Notes: generated by a model from the sequence alone, not told the origin. Positions 40,776 through 49,493 are shown, numbered from the stretch's first letter. The stretch: 64,000 bases of DNA from Segatella baroniae DSM 16972 = JCM 13447 (GCF_000426585.1 NZ_KE384544.1:55439-119438); one strand, 5' to 3'. Made by a program: numbers and translations.

Positions 40776-40968
40776 TTTCAACAGTCCCTTTTGGGCTGTC
40801 AAAAGCCATGCTTTCACGCGCCAACCACAGTGCTTTCACATTCCAACCGCCATGCTTTCTGTGGCCGACAGCAGTGCCTTTGGCCATCAATCGCCAAACC
40901 TTCAGCCGTCAACAGCAGTGCCTTTGGCCATCTATCGCCAAGCGGTTGCATGCACAGCGCAGGCGGTT
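40776..40968. repeat. Repeat locus 4 of the 22/44-bp family
   Basis: Degenerate units run through this stretch: CAACAGTCCCTTTTGGG, AAAGCCATGCTTTCACG, CCAACCACAGTGCTTTCAC, CCAACCGCCATGCTTTC. Two 30-base copies beginning ACAGCAGTGCCTTTGGCCAT at about 40868 and 40912 are again offset by 44 bases. It ends in two copies of GCGGTTGCATGC (about 40941 and 40962). There is no gene in this stretch; it runs directly into the palindromic module array. Confidence 0.8.
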
Positions 40969-41826
40969 GCATGCGCAATACACCATGAGCATGTCCCATT
41001 GATTGATTTTGGGGTAAAAAGACCAAGACCTTCGGCCTAGATATCTCTGTAACTGGCCAGGCAGGGTAGCTCGCTGCGCTCGCAACCCTTCCCTACAAAA
41101 AGACCAACCGCTACGCGGTAGCGGGCGCAATGCACCATAAGCATGTCCCCATGAACCGATTGGGCATAAAGAAATGCCTGTCGCAGGCTACGCAGGAAGT
41201 GAAGCCGGAGGCTTCATCACTCGATAACCCCTGGTCAGCTCTGCGAAGCGGAGTGACCAGGGGATAGAAGACCAAGCGGAAACCGACCCTGGAAGGGTCG
41301 CCCAAAGACAGCCGTGATGACCGTGGGCGACCCCTCCAGGGTCGACGGATGGGCGGCGGGCACACCTCCCCCGGTCATCCTGCGGCATGACCGGGGGTTA
41401 CGAAGAGGTGAAGCCGCCGGCTTCAACACCCGCAGAAAGGCCTCGGGGAGCAGCGGCCGGGCCTGCCATCCCGCCACCAAGGGGCAGCCGGCGGCAACCA
41501 TGCCCATTATATTCGCCTTTGTTGCTCGTTCCTTTGCATGCTTCAAAAGCCATTGACAATCCCGACGGCTCACCCTTCATCCCGACAACAGCCACCACAA
41601 ACGTAAAAAAGACCAAGACCTTCGGCCTAGTTTCTTGTTGTCACGTGCCAGGCAGGGTAGCTCGCTTCGCTCGCAACCCTGCTCTCTAAAAAGACCAACC
41701 GCTACGCGGTAGCCACACAACACCTCATTCAGCCAGCAACCAAAACCTTGCGTGGTCGAACGATTGCTTCGCGGTAGTCTGCGCGGTACACCATAGCCAT
41801 CTTCTTATAACTCATTTGGGGTAAAT
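40969..41826. repeat. Palindromic module array 1
   Basis: This is a non-coding mosaic of recurring modules. Module C (CACCATnAGCATGTCCC type) is at about 40971-41015, 41125-41166 and 41781-41825. Module A (AAAAAGACCAAGACCTTCGG and then CCTAG) is at 41016-41040 and 41605-41630. Module B (GGCAGGGTAGCTCGCTnCGC core, ending ACCGCTACGCGGTAG) is at 41053-41121 and 41645-41712. Module D, a run of hairpins, is at 41167-41344, and module E (GCATGCTTCAAAAG start) at about 41536-41580. Additional palindromes include CCCCCGGTCAT paired with ATGACCGGGGG (41368-41397). Copies of the modules recur near 50.0 and 63.7 kb. Short open frames inside follow no shared frame between copies. Confidence 0.85.
41167..41344 (+). 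repeat. Module D: serial hairpins (copy 1)
   Basis: Four stems follow one another: GCCTG-TCG-CAGGC near 41176, GAAGCC-GGA-GGCTTC near 41201, CCCCTGGTCA (41228-41237) with TGACCAGGGG (41254-41263) around an inner CTCTGC/GCGGAG stem, and a 21-bp stem 41284-41304/41324-41344 with a single mismatch. The same series occurs in reverse at 63631-63810. Confidence 0.85.
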
Positions 41827-42010
41827 GGCAACTCTTTTACATCTACTTTTTTAGCCTTTTACCTTTCCAAAAGGCTTTTTCATCCCTTTCCTTTTCTTCC
41901 TTTTTACCTTTCCAACCGCCTTTTTACCCTTTTACCTTTTTACTTTTTTACTTTTCCAACCGCCTTTTTACCCTTTTACCTTTTTACTTTTTTACCTTTT
42001 TTTACCATTC
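41827..42010. repeat. Pyrimidine-rich low-complexity tract with a tandem duplication
   Basis: The plus strand is dominated by CTTTTTACC-type words. A segment starting CCAACCGCCTTTTTACCC is present twice (about 41915 and 41957). It directly follows a module C copy, as the purine-rich tract at 50268-50343 also does. From 42011 to the stop at 42167 only the imperfect hairpin 42036-42063 (GCCCGCT/AGCGGGC) is visible. Confidence 0.75.
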
Positions 42011-42035
42011 CCTTGTGCTTTTGGAAATTGATAAG

Positions 42036-42063
42036 CCCGCTCTCTCACGATTGAGAAAGCGGG
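42036..42063 (-). terminator. Possible 3' hairpin of the sigma/membrane-protein operon
   Basis: GCCCGCTCTCTC and GAGAAAGCGGGC pair over 12 bp with one mismatch around ACGATT. It lies about 100 bp beyond the minus-strand stop at 42167. There is no T tract, so its role in termination is uncertain. Confidence 0.4.
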
Positions 42064-42166
42064 CCATCTACGTTAGTATGTTATGAAAATTTGAGAGAAT
42101 AGAAACTTCACAGTTTCGTTTTTGTTTTACTAAACATGATTTATAGAGAAAGCATAGAAATAATCT

Positions 42167-42646
42167 TTATTTGAGAATGTTGGACTCCGGCATTTCCGCC
42201 GCGCCGACACTGGTGTGCTGGACGGAGTCGATGACGGCCGAATCGCCGAACGCCACGTTGGCACCGCGCTCGTGCGTCTTCGTCATTCCGGCCTCCGGAT
42301 AGGCGTCGTCGTTGAACGGCACCTGGACGGCGTTGCCCAATGTGAGCAGAATCGCCACGACGGCGGCGGCCTTGAAGAGCGGCTTCAGGCGCTCGGTCAT
42401 GGTGATGGTGCGGGCCTTGACGGTGGTCGGGGCGGCGATGGCGTCCATCACCTTCCGGTCGAAAGCGTCGCCCAGCACATCTTCCTGCACCTCCTCTCGT
42501 TGCAGACGGAAGAGTTCCTTGTAGGCCGAAAGCTCTCCGGGGATGTCCTCCTGACTGAAGAAAGCTCTCAGAATGGCCTCCTCTTCCAGTGAAGTCTCGC
42601 AACGCCAATAGCGTTCTATGAGTTGATTGATGTACTTATAGTCCAT
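42167..42646 (-). CDS. Single-pass membrane protein paired with a sigma factor (putative anti-sigma)
   Basis: A 159-residue protein without a named family that I can assign. The N-terminal half is a cytoplasmic helical domain (MDYKYINQLIERYWRCETSL and EEEAILRAFF, AYKELFRLQREEV) followed by one transmembrane segment (about 88-106, LFKAAAVVAILLTLGN) and a short periplasmic tail. The first residues resemble those of small membrane proteins found after RpoE-like sigma genes in Prevotella and Bacteroides. It overlaps the upstream sigma gene (42636-43148) by 11 bases, so translation is coupled. By position and topology it is probably the cognate anti-sigma factor. The function is an inference. Confidence 0.75.
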   Translation of the reverse strand: MDYKYINQLIERYWRCETSLEEEAILRAFFSQEDIPGELSAYKELFRLQREEVQEDVLGDAFDRKVMDAIAAPTTVKARTITMTERLKPLFKAAAVVAILLTLGNAVQVPFNDDAYPEAGMTKTHERGANVAFGDSAVIDSVQHTSVGAAEMPESNILK

Positions 42647-43148
42647 AATTGTCCAATTCTTGATACCTTTGTCTGACCGTCTGGCGCGCCCTGAAGATGT
42701 TGACCTTGACCTGTTCTTCGCTGATTTCCAGTATCTGTGCGATTTCCTTGTAGGGTTTCCCCTCGAAATCGCGCAGCTGCATGCAGCTTCTTTGCTTTTC
42801 GGGCAACCGGTCTATGAGCCTTCTGACGGTGTCCATGCGGTCGTTTCGGCTCGTGGCCTCGTAGGGGTTGAACGCGTTGTCAGGCTGTTCGCTTCCGGAT
42901 TCGCCCAGCGTGTCGTTCCGATTGTCGTGCTTCTTGACGCTGTCGAGGGCGGTGTTGCGGCATATCGTGAGGCAGAAGGCTTCTATCGAGTCTATCTCCG
43001 CCCAGCTGTCGCGCTTGTTCCAGACTTTGATCATCGTCTCCTGAACGATGTCCTCCGCCTCCGCACCGTTCATCGTGATGCGTAAGGCCAGTCGATACAA
43101 CTGGTTTTTGAGCGGAAGTATGTCGTTTTGAAAACTGATGATCTTCAT
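42636..43148 (-). CDS. RNA polymerase sigma factor, ECF/RpoE-like
   Basis: A 170-residue sigma factor. I chose the Met at 43148 (MKIISFQNDILPLKNQLYRL) because region 2 starts right after it; the frame extends 52 codons upstream through sequence unlike the family. Region 2 contains GAEAEDIVQETMIKVWNKRD and SIEAFCLTICRNTALDSVKK; region 4 contains RLPEKQRSCMQLRDFEGKPY and KEIAQILEISEEQVKVNIFR. The length is typical of ECF sigmas. It is co-transcribed with the membrane protein at 42167-42646. The 100 bp between it and argB contain no exact -7 element. It is probably a stress or envelope-responsive factor, unrelated to the neighbouring glycan loci. Confidence 0.92.
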   Translation of the reverse strand: MKIISFQNDILPLKNQLYRLALRITMNGAEAEDIVQETMIKVWNKRDSWAEIDSIEAFCLTICRNTALDSVKKHDNRNDTLGESGSEQPDNAFNPYEATSRNDRMDTVRRLIDRLPEKQRSCMQLRDFEGKPYKEIAQILEISEEQVKVNIFRARQTVRQRYQELDNYGL

Positions 43149-43248
43149 CCACGTTCTGATTAAATGACGTTTGACAAGGGTGGAAGTTACAGATGGGGTC
43201 TGTCTTCCTTTGTTTTTATGACTCGTTAACAAAGGGGACGGATGGTCG

Positions 43249-44025
43249 TCAGGCCTTGACGACTGTGCCGTGGCGGCCGTCGATGGCGTCGGCCCGGGTG
43301 ACAATCACCTGTCTGACGCCTGCAGCAACAGCTTGCAGGGCGTTCTCCAACTTGGGAATCATTCCGCCCGAAATCGTTCCGTCGGCCACGAGCTGCTCGA
43401 AATCGGCGGCCGTGATGACGGGTATCAGGCTGCTTTCGTCGTCGGGTCGCCGCATGACGCCGGGTTGCTCGAAGCAATAGAGCAGCGTCACGTCGTAGCG
43501 TTGGGCCAAGGCTTTGGCCGTTTCGGAGGCGATGGTGTCGGCATTGGTGTTGAGCAGCTGCCCCCGTCCGTCGTGCGTGAGGGGAGCCATGACGGGCGTG
43601 ACGCCCGCCTCCAGCAGCGTCGAGAGCAGTCGGACATCGACCTGCTCCACGTCGCCCACGAAGCCGAAGTCCGTGCCGTCGGCCGTCACGGGGCGTCGGT
43701 GGGCGCGGACGACGTTGCCGTCGGCTCCCGTCAGCCCCATGGCGTTGACGCCTTCGGCCTGCAACCGGGCCACCAAACGCTTGTTCACCAGTCCGCCATA
43801 GACCATCGCCGCCACCTGGAGCATGGCTTCGTCGGTGATGCGGCGGCCGTTCACCATCCTGCTTTCCATGCCGAGCCGTTGGGCCAGCCGTGTGGCGCTG
43901 CGCCCGCCGCCATGCACCAGCACTTTTCTTCCGGGCAAAGCGGCGAAATCACGCAGCAGCCGGCCGAGCCGTCGTTCGTCTTCGACAATGGCTCCGCCGA
44001 CCTTCACAATGTAAATGGATTCCAT
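43249..44025 (-). CDS. argB: Acetylglutamate kinase
   Basis: A 258-residue cytoplasmic amino acid kinase that phosphorylates N-acetylglutamate (or N-succinylglutamate in some Bacteroidota) in arginine synthesis. Diagnostic blocks are IYIVKVGGAIVED (Lys of the phosphate site), VLVHGGGRSATRLAQRLGM, the ligand-binding MVNGRRITDEAMLQVAAM, GLTGADGNVV, LLNTNADTIASETAKAL and TISGGMIPKLENALQAV. The length matches the short, arginine-insensitive class. It follows speA by 48 bp on the same strand and appears to be the last gene of a topA-aroK-speA-argB run. Confidence 0.95.
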   Translation of the reverse strand: MESIYIVKVGGAIVEDERRLGRLLRDFAALPGRKVLVHGGGRSATRLAQRLGMESRMVNGRRITDEAMLQVAAMVYGGLVNKRLVARLQAEGVNAMGLTGADGNVVRAHRRPVTADGTDFGFVGDVEQVDVRLLSTLLEAGVTPVMAPLTHDGRGQLLNTNADTIASETAKALAQRYDVTLLYCFEQPGVMRRPDDESSLIPVITAADFEQLVADGTISGGMIPKLENALQAVAAGVRQVIVTRADAIDGRHGTVVKA

Positions 44026-44073
44026 AAAAAGGGGAGATTAAACCAGAAGAAGCAGGCCCCCGCAGCGGGAAGC

Positions 44074-45966
44074 CTATTCCAGATAGGTGTAGCCGTAGAG
44101 TCCCGAGCGGTAGTTGTTGAGGAAGTTCTTGCCCTCCTCCAGGCTGATTTTGCCCTGTCTGACGCTCTTGGTGACCCAGGTTTCGAGCTGTCGCACGAGT
44201 TTCTTGGGGTTGTACTGCACGTAGTCGAGCACGTCTTCCACCGTCTCGCCGTCGAAAATCTGGTCGATGTGGTACTTGCCGTCCTTCACCGAGATGTGGA
44301 CGGCGTTGGTGTCGCCGAAGAGATTGTGCATGTCGCCCAGTATTTCCTGGTAGGCGCCGACGAGAAAGACGCCCAAGTAGTAGGATTCGCCGCGCTTCAG
44401 CGGATGCACCGGCAGCACGTGGCCGATGTGGCCGCCCGTCACGAAGTTGGCAATCTTGCCGTCGCTGTCGCACGTGATGTCCTGAAGTGTGGCGTTGCGG
44501 GACGGCCGTTCGTCGAGCCTCTGTATCGGCATGATGGGAAAGAGCTGGTCGATGGCCCAGCTGTCGGGCAGGCTCTGGAAGAGACTGAAGTTGCAGAAGT
44601 ATTTGTCGGCCAGTATCTTGTCGAGTCCGCGCAGCTCTTCGGGCACGTGCTTGATTTGCTTGGCCAGCGTATTGATTTCATGACACACGCTCCAGTACAT
44701 GCTTTCTATCTCGGCGCGGGTCTTCAAGTCGACGATACCGTGCGAGAACAGTTCCAGCGCCTCGTCGCGAATCTGCTCCGCGTCGTGCCAGTCTTCGAGC
44801 ATGTTGCGGATGTTCAGGTTGTCCCAAATCTCGTAGAGGTCCTTCACGAGCTGGTGGTCTGTCTCCTTGGCCTCGAACTCCTCGTGCATTTCGGGCAGCG
44901 AGGCGGTCTCCAGTACGTCGATGACGAGCACCGAATGGTGGGCCGCCAGCGAGCGTCCGCTCTCCGTGATGATGTTGGGATGCGGTATGTCGTTCTTGTT
45001 GGCGGCGTCCACGAAGGTGTAGACGCAGTCGTTCACGTACTCCTGGATGGAGTAGTTGACCGAACTTTCGCTGCTCGAGGAGCGTGTTCCGTCGTAGTCC
45101 ACGCCCAGTCCGCCGCCGCAATCGACGAAGTCCACGCCGTAACCCATCTTGTGGAGATTGATGTAGAACTGCGCCGCCTCGCGCAAAGCGGTCTGTATGC
45201 GTCGTATTTTGGTAATCTGACTGCCGATGTGGAAGTGGATGAGTCGCAGGCAGTCGTGCATGCCGATGGCGTCGAGCTTCTCCAAAGTCTGGAGCAACTC
45301 GGCCGACGTCAGGCCGAACTTGCTGGCGTCGCCGCCGCTTTCGGCCCACTTGCCGCTGCCACTCGACGCCAGTTTGATGCGTATGCCGAGGTTCGGTCGC
45401 ACGTCGAGCTTCTTGGCGGCCTTGGCGATGATCTCCAATTCGTTGAGCTTTTCGATGACGATGAAGATGCGTTTTCCCATCTTCTGGGCCAGCAACGCCA
45501 GTTCAATATAGCTCTGGTCCTTGTATCCGTTGCACACGATGAGCGAGTCGCTCTGGCACTGTACGGCGATGACGGCATGCAGTTCGGGCTTCGATCCGGC
45601 CTCCAGTCCGAGGTTGAACTTGCGTCCGTGGCTGATGACCTCTTCCACCACAGGCTGCATTTGGTTCACCTTGATGGGGTAGATGATGAAGTTCTCCCCC
45701 TTGTAGTCGTATTCCTTCTTGGCTTGCTGAAAGCAACTGGCCGTCTTCTCGATGCGGTTGTCGAGGATGTCGGGGAAGCGCAGCAGCACGGGCGGGGCCA
45801 CATCGCGCAGCGCCAGTTCGTCCATCACGTCGCGCAGGTCTATCTGCGTGTTGTCCTTGCACGGCGTCACGAAGACGTCACCTTTTTGATTGACACCAAA
45901 GTAAGAGGTTCCCCAACCGTTGATGTTGTAGAGTTCCCGTGCGTCTTCTATTGTCCACTTCTTCAT
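44074..45966 (-). CDS. speA: Biosynthetic arginine decarboxylase
   Basis: A 630-residue PLP enzyme converting arginine to agmatine, the first step of the agmatine route to putrescine. The N-terminus has the typical YNINGWGTSYFGVNQKGDVF. The PLP-binding Lys is in FIIYPIKVNQMQPVV (about residue 98). The alanine-racemase-type barrel includes GLEAGSKPELHAVIA, HFHIGSQI and DCGGGLGVDYDGTRS. The substrate-binding Cys region and C-terminal beta domain are complete (VTGGHIGHVLPVHPL). Length agrees with SpeA of E. coli and other Bacteroidota. It lies 10 bp after aroK and 48 bp before argB, so arginine synthesis and use are encoded together. Confidence 0.97.
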   Translation of the reverse strand: MKKWTIEDARELYNINGWGTSYFGVNQKGDVFVTPCKDNTQIDLRDVMDELALRDVAPPVLLRFPDILDNRIEKTASCFQQAKKEYDYKGENFIIYPIKVNQMQPVVEEVISHGRKFNLGLEAGSKPELHAVIAVQCQSDSLIVCNGYKDQSYIELALLAQKMGKRIFIVIEKLNELEIIAKAAKKLDVRPNLGIRIKLASSGSGKWAESGGDASKFGLTSAELLQTLEKLDAIGMHDCLRLIHFHIGSQITKIRRIQTALREAAQFYINLHKMGYGVDFVDCGGGLGVDYDGTRSSSSESSVNYSIQEYVNDCVYTFVDAANKNDIPHPNIITESGRSLAAHHSVLVIDVLETASLPEMHEEFEAKETDHQLVKDLYEIWDNLNIRNMLEDWHDAEQIRDEALELFSHGIVDLKTRAEIESMYWSVCHEINTLAKQIKHVPEELRGLDKILADKYFCNFSLFQSLPDSWAIDQLFPIMPIQRLDERPSRNATLQDITCDSDGKIANFVTGGHIGHVLPVHPLKRGESYYLGVFLVGAYQEILGDMHNLFGDTNAVHISVKDGKYHIDQIFDGETVEDVLDYVQYNPKKLVRQLETWVTKSVRQGKISLEEGKNFLNNYRSGLYGYTYLE

Positions 45967-45976
45967 TTGCGGTGTT

Positions 45977-46507
45977 CTATTCGATTGCTAACAGCAGTTT
46001 TAAGTTTGCTACAGATATTTTGATCTTCTCGTAATTGTCCATCAGGCTCACGTCGAGCGTATGCTTGGCCTGCGCGTAGTAGGGTTCGCGCTCGCGGAGC
46101 TGCTCCCCGATGAAGGCCCTCACCTCTTCGGGCGTCTTTCCGAGCAGCAGGGGCCTGACGGTCTTGCCCATCTTGAGGTGTCGGAAGAGCACGTCGGGCG
46201 TCGCTTTCAGGTAGACGGTGTCGCCCTGGCGGTTCAGGTAGTCCATGTTGTCGAAGAAACAGGGCGTGCCGCCGCCGCAACTGACGATGACATTCTCGAA
46301 CTCGGCCACTTCGTGGAGCATGTTTCGCTCGATCTTCCGGAATCCTTCCTCCCCCATGCTGTCGAAGAGTTGCTTCACGCTTTGGCGCATGCGGCTCTCT
46401 ATATACCAGTCGAGGTCGTAGAAAGGGAGGCTCAACTCCTTGGAAAGCGCGTGCCCGATGGTGGTCTTGCCCGACCCCATGTAGCCGAGAATGATGATAC
46501 GGTTCAT
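45977..46507 (-). CDS. aroK: Shikimate kinase
   Basis: A 176-residue cytoplasmic kinase of the chorismate pathway (shikimate to shikimate-3-phosphate). The Walker A motif is GYMGSGKTTIG (about residues 8-18). The shikimate-binding DLDWYIESRMRQSV (about 32-45), GEEGFRKIERNML (about 53-65) and VSCGGGTPCFFDN (about 75-87) are all present, and RPLLLGKTPEEV is the lid and ATP-binding region. Length is typical. It lies 9 bp after topA and 10 bp before speA, so it is probably translated from the same message. Confidence 0.97.
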   Translation of the reverse strand: MNRIIILGYMGSGKTTIGHALSKELSLPFYDLDWYIESRMRQSVKQLFDSMGEEGFRKIERNMLHEVAEFENVIVSCGGGTPCFFDNMDYLNRQGDTVYLKATPDVLFRHLKMGKTVRPLLLGKTPEEVRAFIGEQLREREPYYAQAKHTLDVSLMDNYEKIKISVANLKLLLAIE

Positions 46508-46516
46508 TGCTTCGGC

Positions 46517-48841
46517 TTATTTACGGCCCCGCTTCGTCTTGGGTTCCGACGTGCCGTTGACGACCTCCATGCACTCGGCATAGGTCAGTTCGCGGGCCCG
46601 TTCGTGCATGGCCTTGGGCATGCGGTAGTTCTTGCCGTCGTAGGCGATGTACGGGCCGTAGCGACCGTTGAGCACTTCGAGCTTGGCGTCTTCCTCAAAG
46701 GTCTTCAGATGGCGTTCCTCCTCCTGCCGGCGCTTGTCGGCGATCAGGGCGACGGCCTGTTCCAGCGTCACTGCCATGGGGTCTTCGCCCTTGGGAAGAG
46801 ACACGTATTTCTTGTTGTGGAGCACGTAGGGGCCGAACCTTCCGGCACCGATCACCACGTCGGAACCCTCATATCGGCCCACCGTGCGGGGCAGTTTGAA
46901 GAGTTCGAGGGCCTCTTCGAGCGTGATGGTCTCCATGCTCTTGTCGGCGGGCATTTGCGAGAAGCGGGGCTTCTCCTTGTCGTCGGCCGTGCCTATCTGC
47001 ACGACGGGGCCGAACCGGCCTATCTTCACGAACACGGGTTTGCCCGTCGCGGGGTCCACGCCCAGTTCGCGCTCGCCGGCCTTGCGCTCCGAGCGAGCGT
47101 TCATGACGTTTTCCACCGTGGGCTCGAAGCCCTTGTCGAAGTCCTTCATCATGCGGGTCCACTCCTCCTTGCCCTCGGCGATGCGGTCGAACTGCCGTTC
47201 CACCTTGGCCGTGAAGTTGTAGTCCATGATTCCAGGGAAGTTTTTCATCAGGAAGTCGTTCACCACGATACCGATGTCGGTGGGCAGCAGCTTTCCTTTC
47301 TCGCTGCCGGCCATCTCCTTCTTGGTCTTGGAGGTGACCTTGGTGCCCTTCAGCGAGTCGATGACGAAACTGCGTTCCACGCCTTTCTTGTCGCCTTTCA
47401 GCACGTATTCGCGCTGCTGGATGGTCGATATCGTTGGCGCGTAGGTCGACGGGCGGCCGATTCCCAGCTCCTCCAACTTGTGCACCAGGCTGGCTTCCGT
47501 GTAGCGGGCCGGGCACTGGCTGTAGCGTTCGGCCGACACGATCTCGCGCCGTTGCAGGGGTTGGCGCTCGTGCATGGCGGGCAGCGTGTGGCCTTCCTCC
47601 GGCGTCTCGTCGTCGTCGGTGGACTCGCGGTACACTTTCAGGAAACCGTCGAAGGCCACCACCTCGCCCGTGGCTACGAAATGCTCGGCCGCTCCGTCCA
47701 CGTCGATGGTGACGGTGGTCTTCTCCAACTCCGCGTCCTGCATCTGGCTGGCGGCCGTGCGCTTCCAGATGAGTTCGTAGAGGCGGCGTTCCTGCGCCGT
47801 CCCCTCGATGGCTGCGCGCCCCATCTCGGTGGGACGGATGGCCTCGTGGGCCTCCTGCGCGCCCTTGGCGTGGGTGGTGAAGTTGCGCGGACGGCTGTAT
47901 TCCTTGCCGTAAAGGCGGACAATCTCGTCCTTGCTGCCGGCGATGGCCAGGCGCGAAAGGTTGACCGAGTCGGTACGCATGTAGGTAATCAGTCCGTTCT
48001 CATACAGCCGTTGCGCCACCATCATGGTCTGGCTCACGGTGAAACCGAGCTTGCGGGCCGCTTCCTGCTGCAACGTGGAGGTGGTGAAGGGGGGCGCCGG
48101 CGAACGCTTCAGCGGCTTTTTGGCGATGGAACCGATGGAAAACCGCGCTTCCTTGCACTTCTCCAGGAAGGCCAAAGCCTCTTCGTGGGTCTTGAAGCGG
48201 GTGTCGAGTTCGGCCTTCAACTCCGACTGCGAGCCGTCCGCGTTGTCCAGTCCGAAGACGGCGGTGACGCGGTAGTAGGGTTCGCTGTTGAAGTTCTGTA
48301 TCTCGCGCTCGCGCTCCACGATGAGTCTTACGGCTACGCTCTGCACGCGCCCGGCCGACAATGCCGGCTTGACCTTGCGCCAGAGCACCGGCGAAAGCTT
48401 GAAACCCACCAGGCGGTCGAGCACGCGACGGGCCTGCTGGGCGTTTACCAGGTTCATATCCAGGTGTCGGGGGTTCTTGATGGCCTCAAGGATGGCGGGC
48501 TTGGTAATCTCATGGAAGACGATGCGGTTGGTCTTTTCCTCGTCCAACCCCAGCACTTCGCAGAGGTGCCAGCTGATGGCTTCCCCCTCACGGTCTTCAT
48601 CGGAAGCCAGCCATATCTTGCCGGCTTTCTTGGCGGAAGCCTTCAATTCCGACACGAGCTTCTTCTTCTCGTCCGGAATCTCATAGTCGGGCTCCAGCGT
48701 TTCCATGTCGATGCTCAGTTCTTTCTTCTTCAAGTCACGGATGTGACCATAGCTCGACATGACCTTGTAGTCTGCTCCCAGAAACTTCTCGATGGTCTTT
48801 GCCTTGGCAGGGCTCTCCACTATCACTAAATTTTCCTGCAT
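46517..48841 (-). CDS. topA: DNA topoisomerase I
   Basis: A 774-residue type IA topoisomerase relaxing negative supercoils. I start it at 48841 (MQENLVIVESPAKAKTIEKF), the usual beginning of the Toprim domain; 19 upstream codons are in frame but overlap the promoter. Key sites are VIVESPAKAKT (Toprim Glu), the DEDREGEAISWH acidic cluster, the active-site Tyr in GLITYMRTDSVNLS, and HEAIRPTEMGR. The C-terminus carries repeated glycine-rich motifs (IGRFGPVVQIG, AGRFGPYVLHN, NGRYGPYIAYDG) in place of zinc fingers, as usual in Bacteroidota. It is the first gene of the run topA-aroK-speA-argB. Confidence 0.97.
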   Translation of the reverse strand: MQENLVIVESPAKAKTIEKFLGADYKVMSSYGHIRDLKKKELSIDMETLEPDYEIPDEKKKLVSELKASAKKAGKIWLASDEDREGEAISWHLCEVLGLDEEKTNRIVFHEITKPAILEAIKNPRHLDMNLVNAQQARRVLDRLVGFKLSPVLWRKVKPALSAGRVQSVAVRLIVEREREIQNFNSEPYYRVTAVFGLDNADGSQSELKAELDTRFKTHEEALAFLEKCKEARFSIGSIAKKPLKRSPAPPFTTSTLQQEAARKLGFTVSQTMMVAQRLYENGLITYMRTDSVNLSRLAIAGSKDEIVRLYGKEYSRPRNFTTHAKGAQEAHEAIRPTEMGRAAIEGTAQERRLYELIWKRTAASQMQDAELEKTTVTIDVDGAAEHFVATGEVVAFDGFLKVYRESTDDDETPEEGHTLPAMHERQPLQRREIVSAERYSQCPARYTEASLVHKLEELGIGRPSTYAPTISTIQQREYVLKGDKKGVERSFVIDSLKGTKVTSKTKKEMAGSEKGKLLPTDIGIVVNDFLMKNFPGIMDYNFTAKVERQFDRIAEGKEEWTRMMKDFDKGFEPTVENVMNARSERKAGERELGVDPATGKPVFVKIGRFGPVVQIGTADDKEKPRFSQMPADKSMETITLEEALELFKLPRTVGRYEGSDVVIGAGRFGPYVLHNKKYVSLPKGEDPMAVTLEQAVALIADKRRQEEERHLKTFEEDAKLEVLNGRYGPYIAYDGKNYRMPKAMHERARELTYAECMEVVNGTSEPKTKRGRK

Positions 48842-48869
48842 GTTAGCTGATGTTATTGATTTTTGGGCG

Positions 48870-48877
48870 CAAATGTA
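48870..48877 (-). promoter_or_regulatory. -7 element for topA (TACATTTG on minus strand)
   Basis: The minus strand reads TACATTTG followed by CGCCC, an exact TAnnTTTG match about 29 bp before the topA start at 48841. This favours 48841 over the upstream Met at 48898, which lies before the promoter element. Confidence 0.7.
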
Positions 48878-48925
48878 GTCATTCTTTTGTTTATACATTA
48901 TTATATAGTCATAATTTGACTTTTT

Positions 48926-49462
48926 TTAAGTAAAGGCCCATTCGCGGTGCTCCAGCAGCCTGATAACCCCCTGGCGGATAGAGCGCAGGCCGAAATCGTC
49001 GGGGTCTATCCGGTCGATGGGAAGCCAAAAGGTCTCGGCCACGTCGTCCATCGCGGTGGCATGGTTCGCGTCGGCCACCTTGCAGCGGAAGAACAGGTCG
49101 AGCGTGTGGACGTCAACGCCCGAATAGGGGTAGATGTTGGGCAGCGAAAAGAGGAATTCCGACGCCACGACGTCGAGCCCGGTCTCCTCCTTCACCTCCC
49201 TGCGGACGCCCTCCTCGGCCGTCTCTTCCATGTCGACGAAGCCGCCGGGCAGGTCGAGTGTGCCGCGTGCCGGCTCTTTCTTGCGCCGTGCCACGAGCAT
49301 TTCGCCACGGTCGTTGACAATCAGGGCGACGGTGGCCGCCGAGGGGTTGGCGTAGTAGGTGAGGCCGCAATCGTCGCAATGGCGGCTCTTCTCGTTGTGG
49401 ATCACGAAGCGGCGAGACCCGCACAGCGGGCAGTGGTGGAAACGTTCCAGCGGATGTTGCAT
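48926..49462 (-). CDS. NUDIX hydrolase with N-terminal zinc ribbon
   Basis: A 178-residue pyrophosphohydrolase. The start at 49462 (MQHPLERFHHCPLCGSRRF) puts a CPLCG...CDDCG zinc ribbon first (about 11-33), as in NudC-like and related NUDIX proteins. The NUDIX box is GGFVDMEETAEEGVRREVKE followed by ETGL (about 78-100), with all metal-binding Glu residues present. It ends in a helix (IRQGVIRLLEHREW). Substrates of such proteins range from NADH to oxidised nucleotides; the sequence does not choose. The frame stays open for 130 codons upstream, but that part is translated repeat sequence. A -7 element at 49748 predicts a leader of about 280 bases containing those repeats. Confidence 0.9.
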   Translation of the reverse strand: MQHPLERFHHCPLCGSRRFVIHNEKSRHCDDCGLTYYANPSAATVALIVNDRGEMLVARRKKEPARGTLDLPGGFVDMEETAEEGVRREVKEETGLDVVASEFLFSLPNIYPYSGVDVHTLDLFFRCKVADANHATAMDDVAETFWLPIDRIDPDDFGLRSIRQGVIRLLEHREWAFT

Positions 49463-49493
49463 GAGCTTAATGTATGAATGGATTTTCAAAAAG

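Noticed and set aside
41188..41689. Several 60-110 codon frames in palindromic array 1
   Set aside because: The repeat copies do not preserve any reading frame, and conservation tracks hairpin stems.
40685..42166. Insertion sequence or prophage remnant
   Set aside because: No transposase, integrase or terminal inverted repeats bounding a coding region were seen; only palindromic modules and simple sequence.
43270..48829. Very long plus-strand open frames (over 900 codons) opposite argB/speA and topA
   Set aside because: They mirror strongly recognised minus-strand genes. Their translations are low in lysine and rich in Val, His, Gly and Arg, as expected for antisense frames in GC-rich DNA, and match no family.
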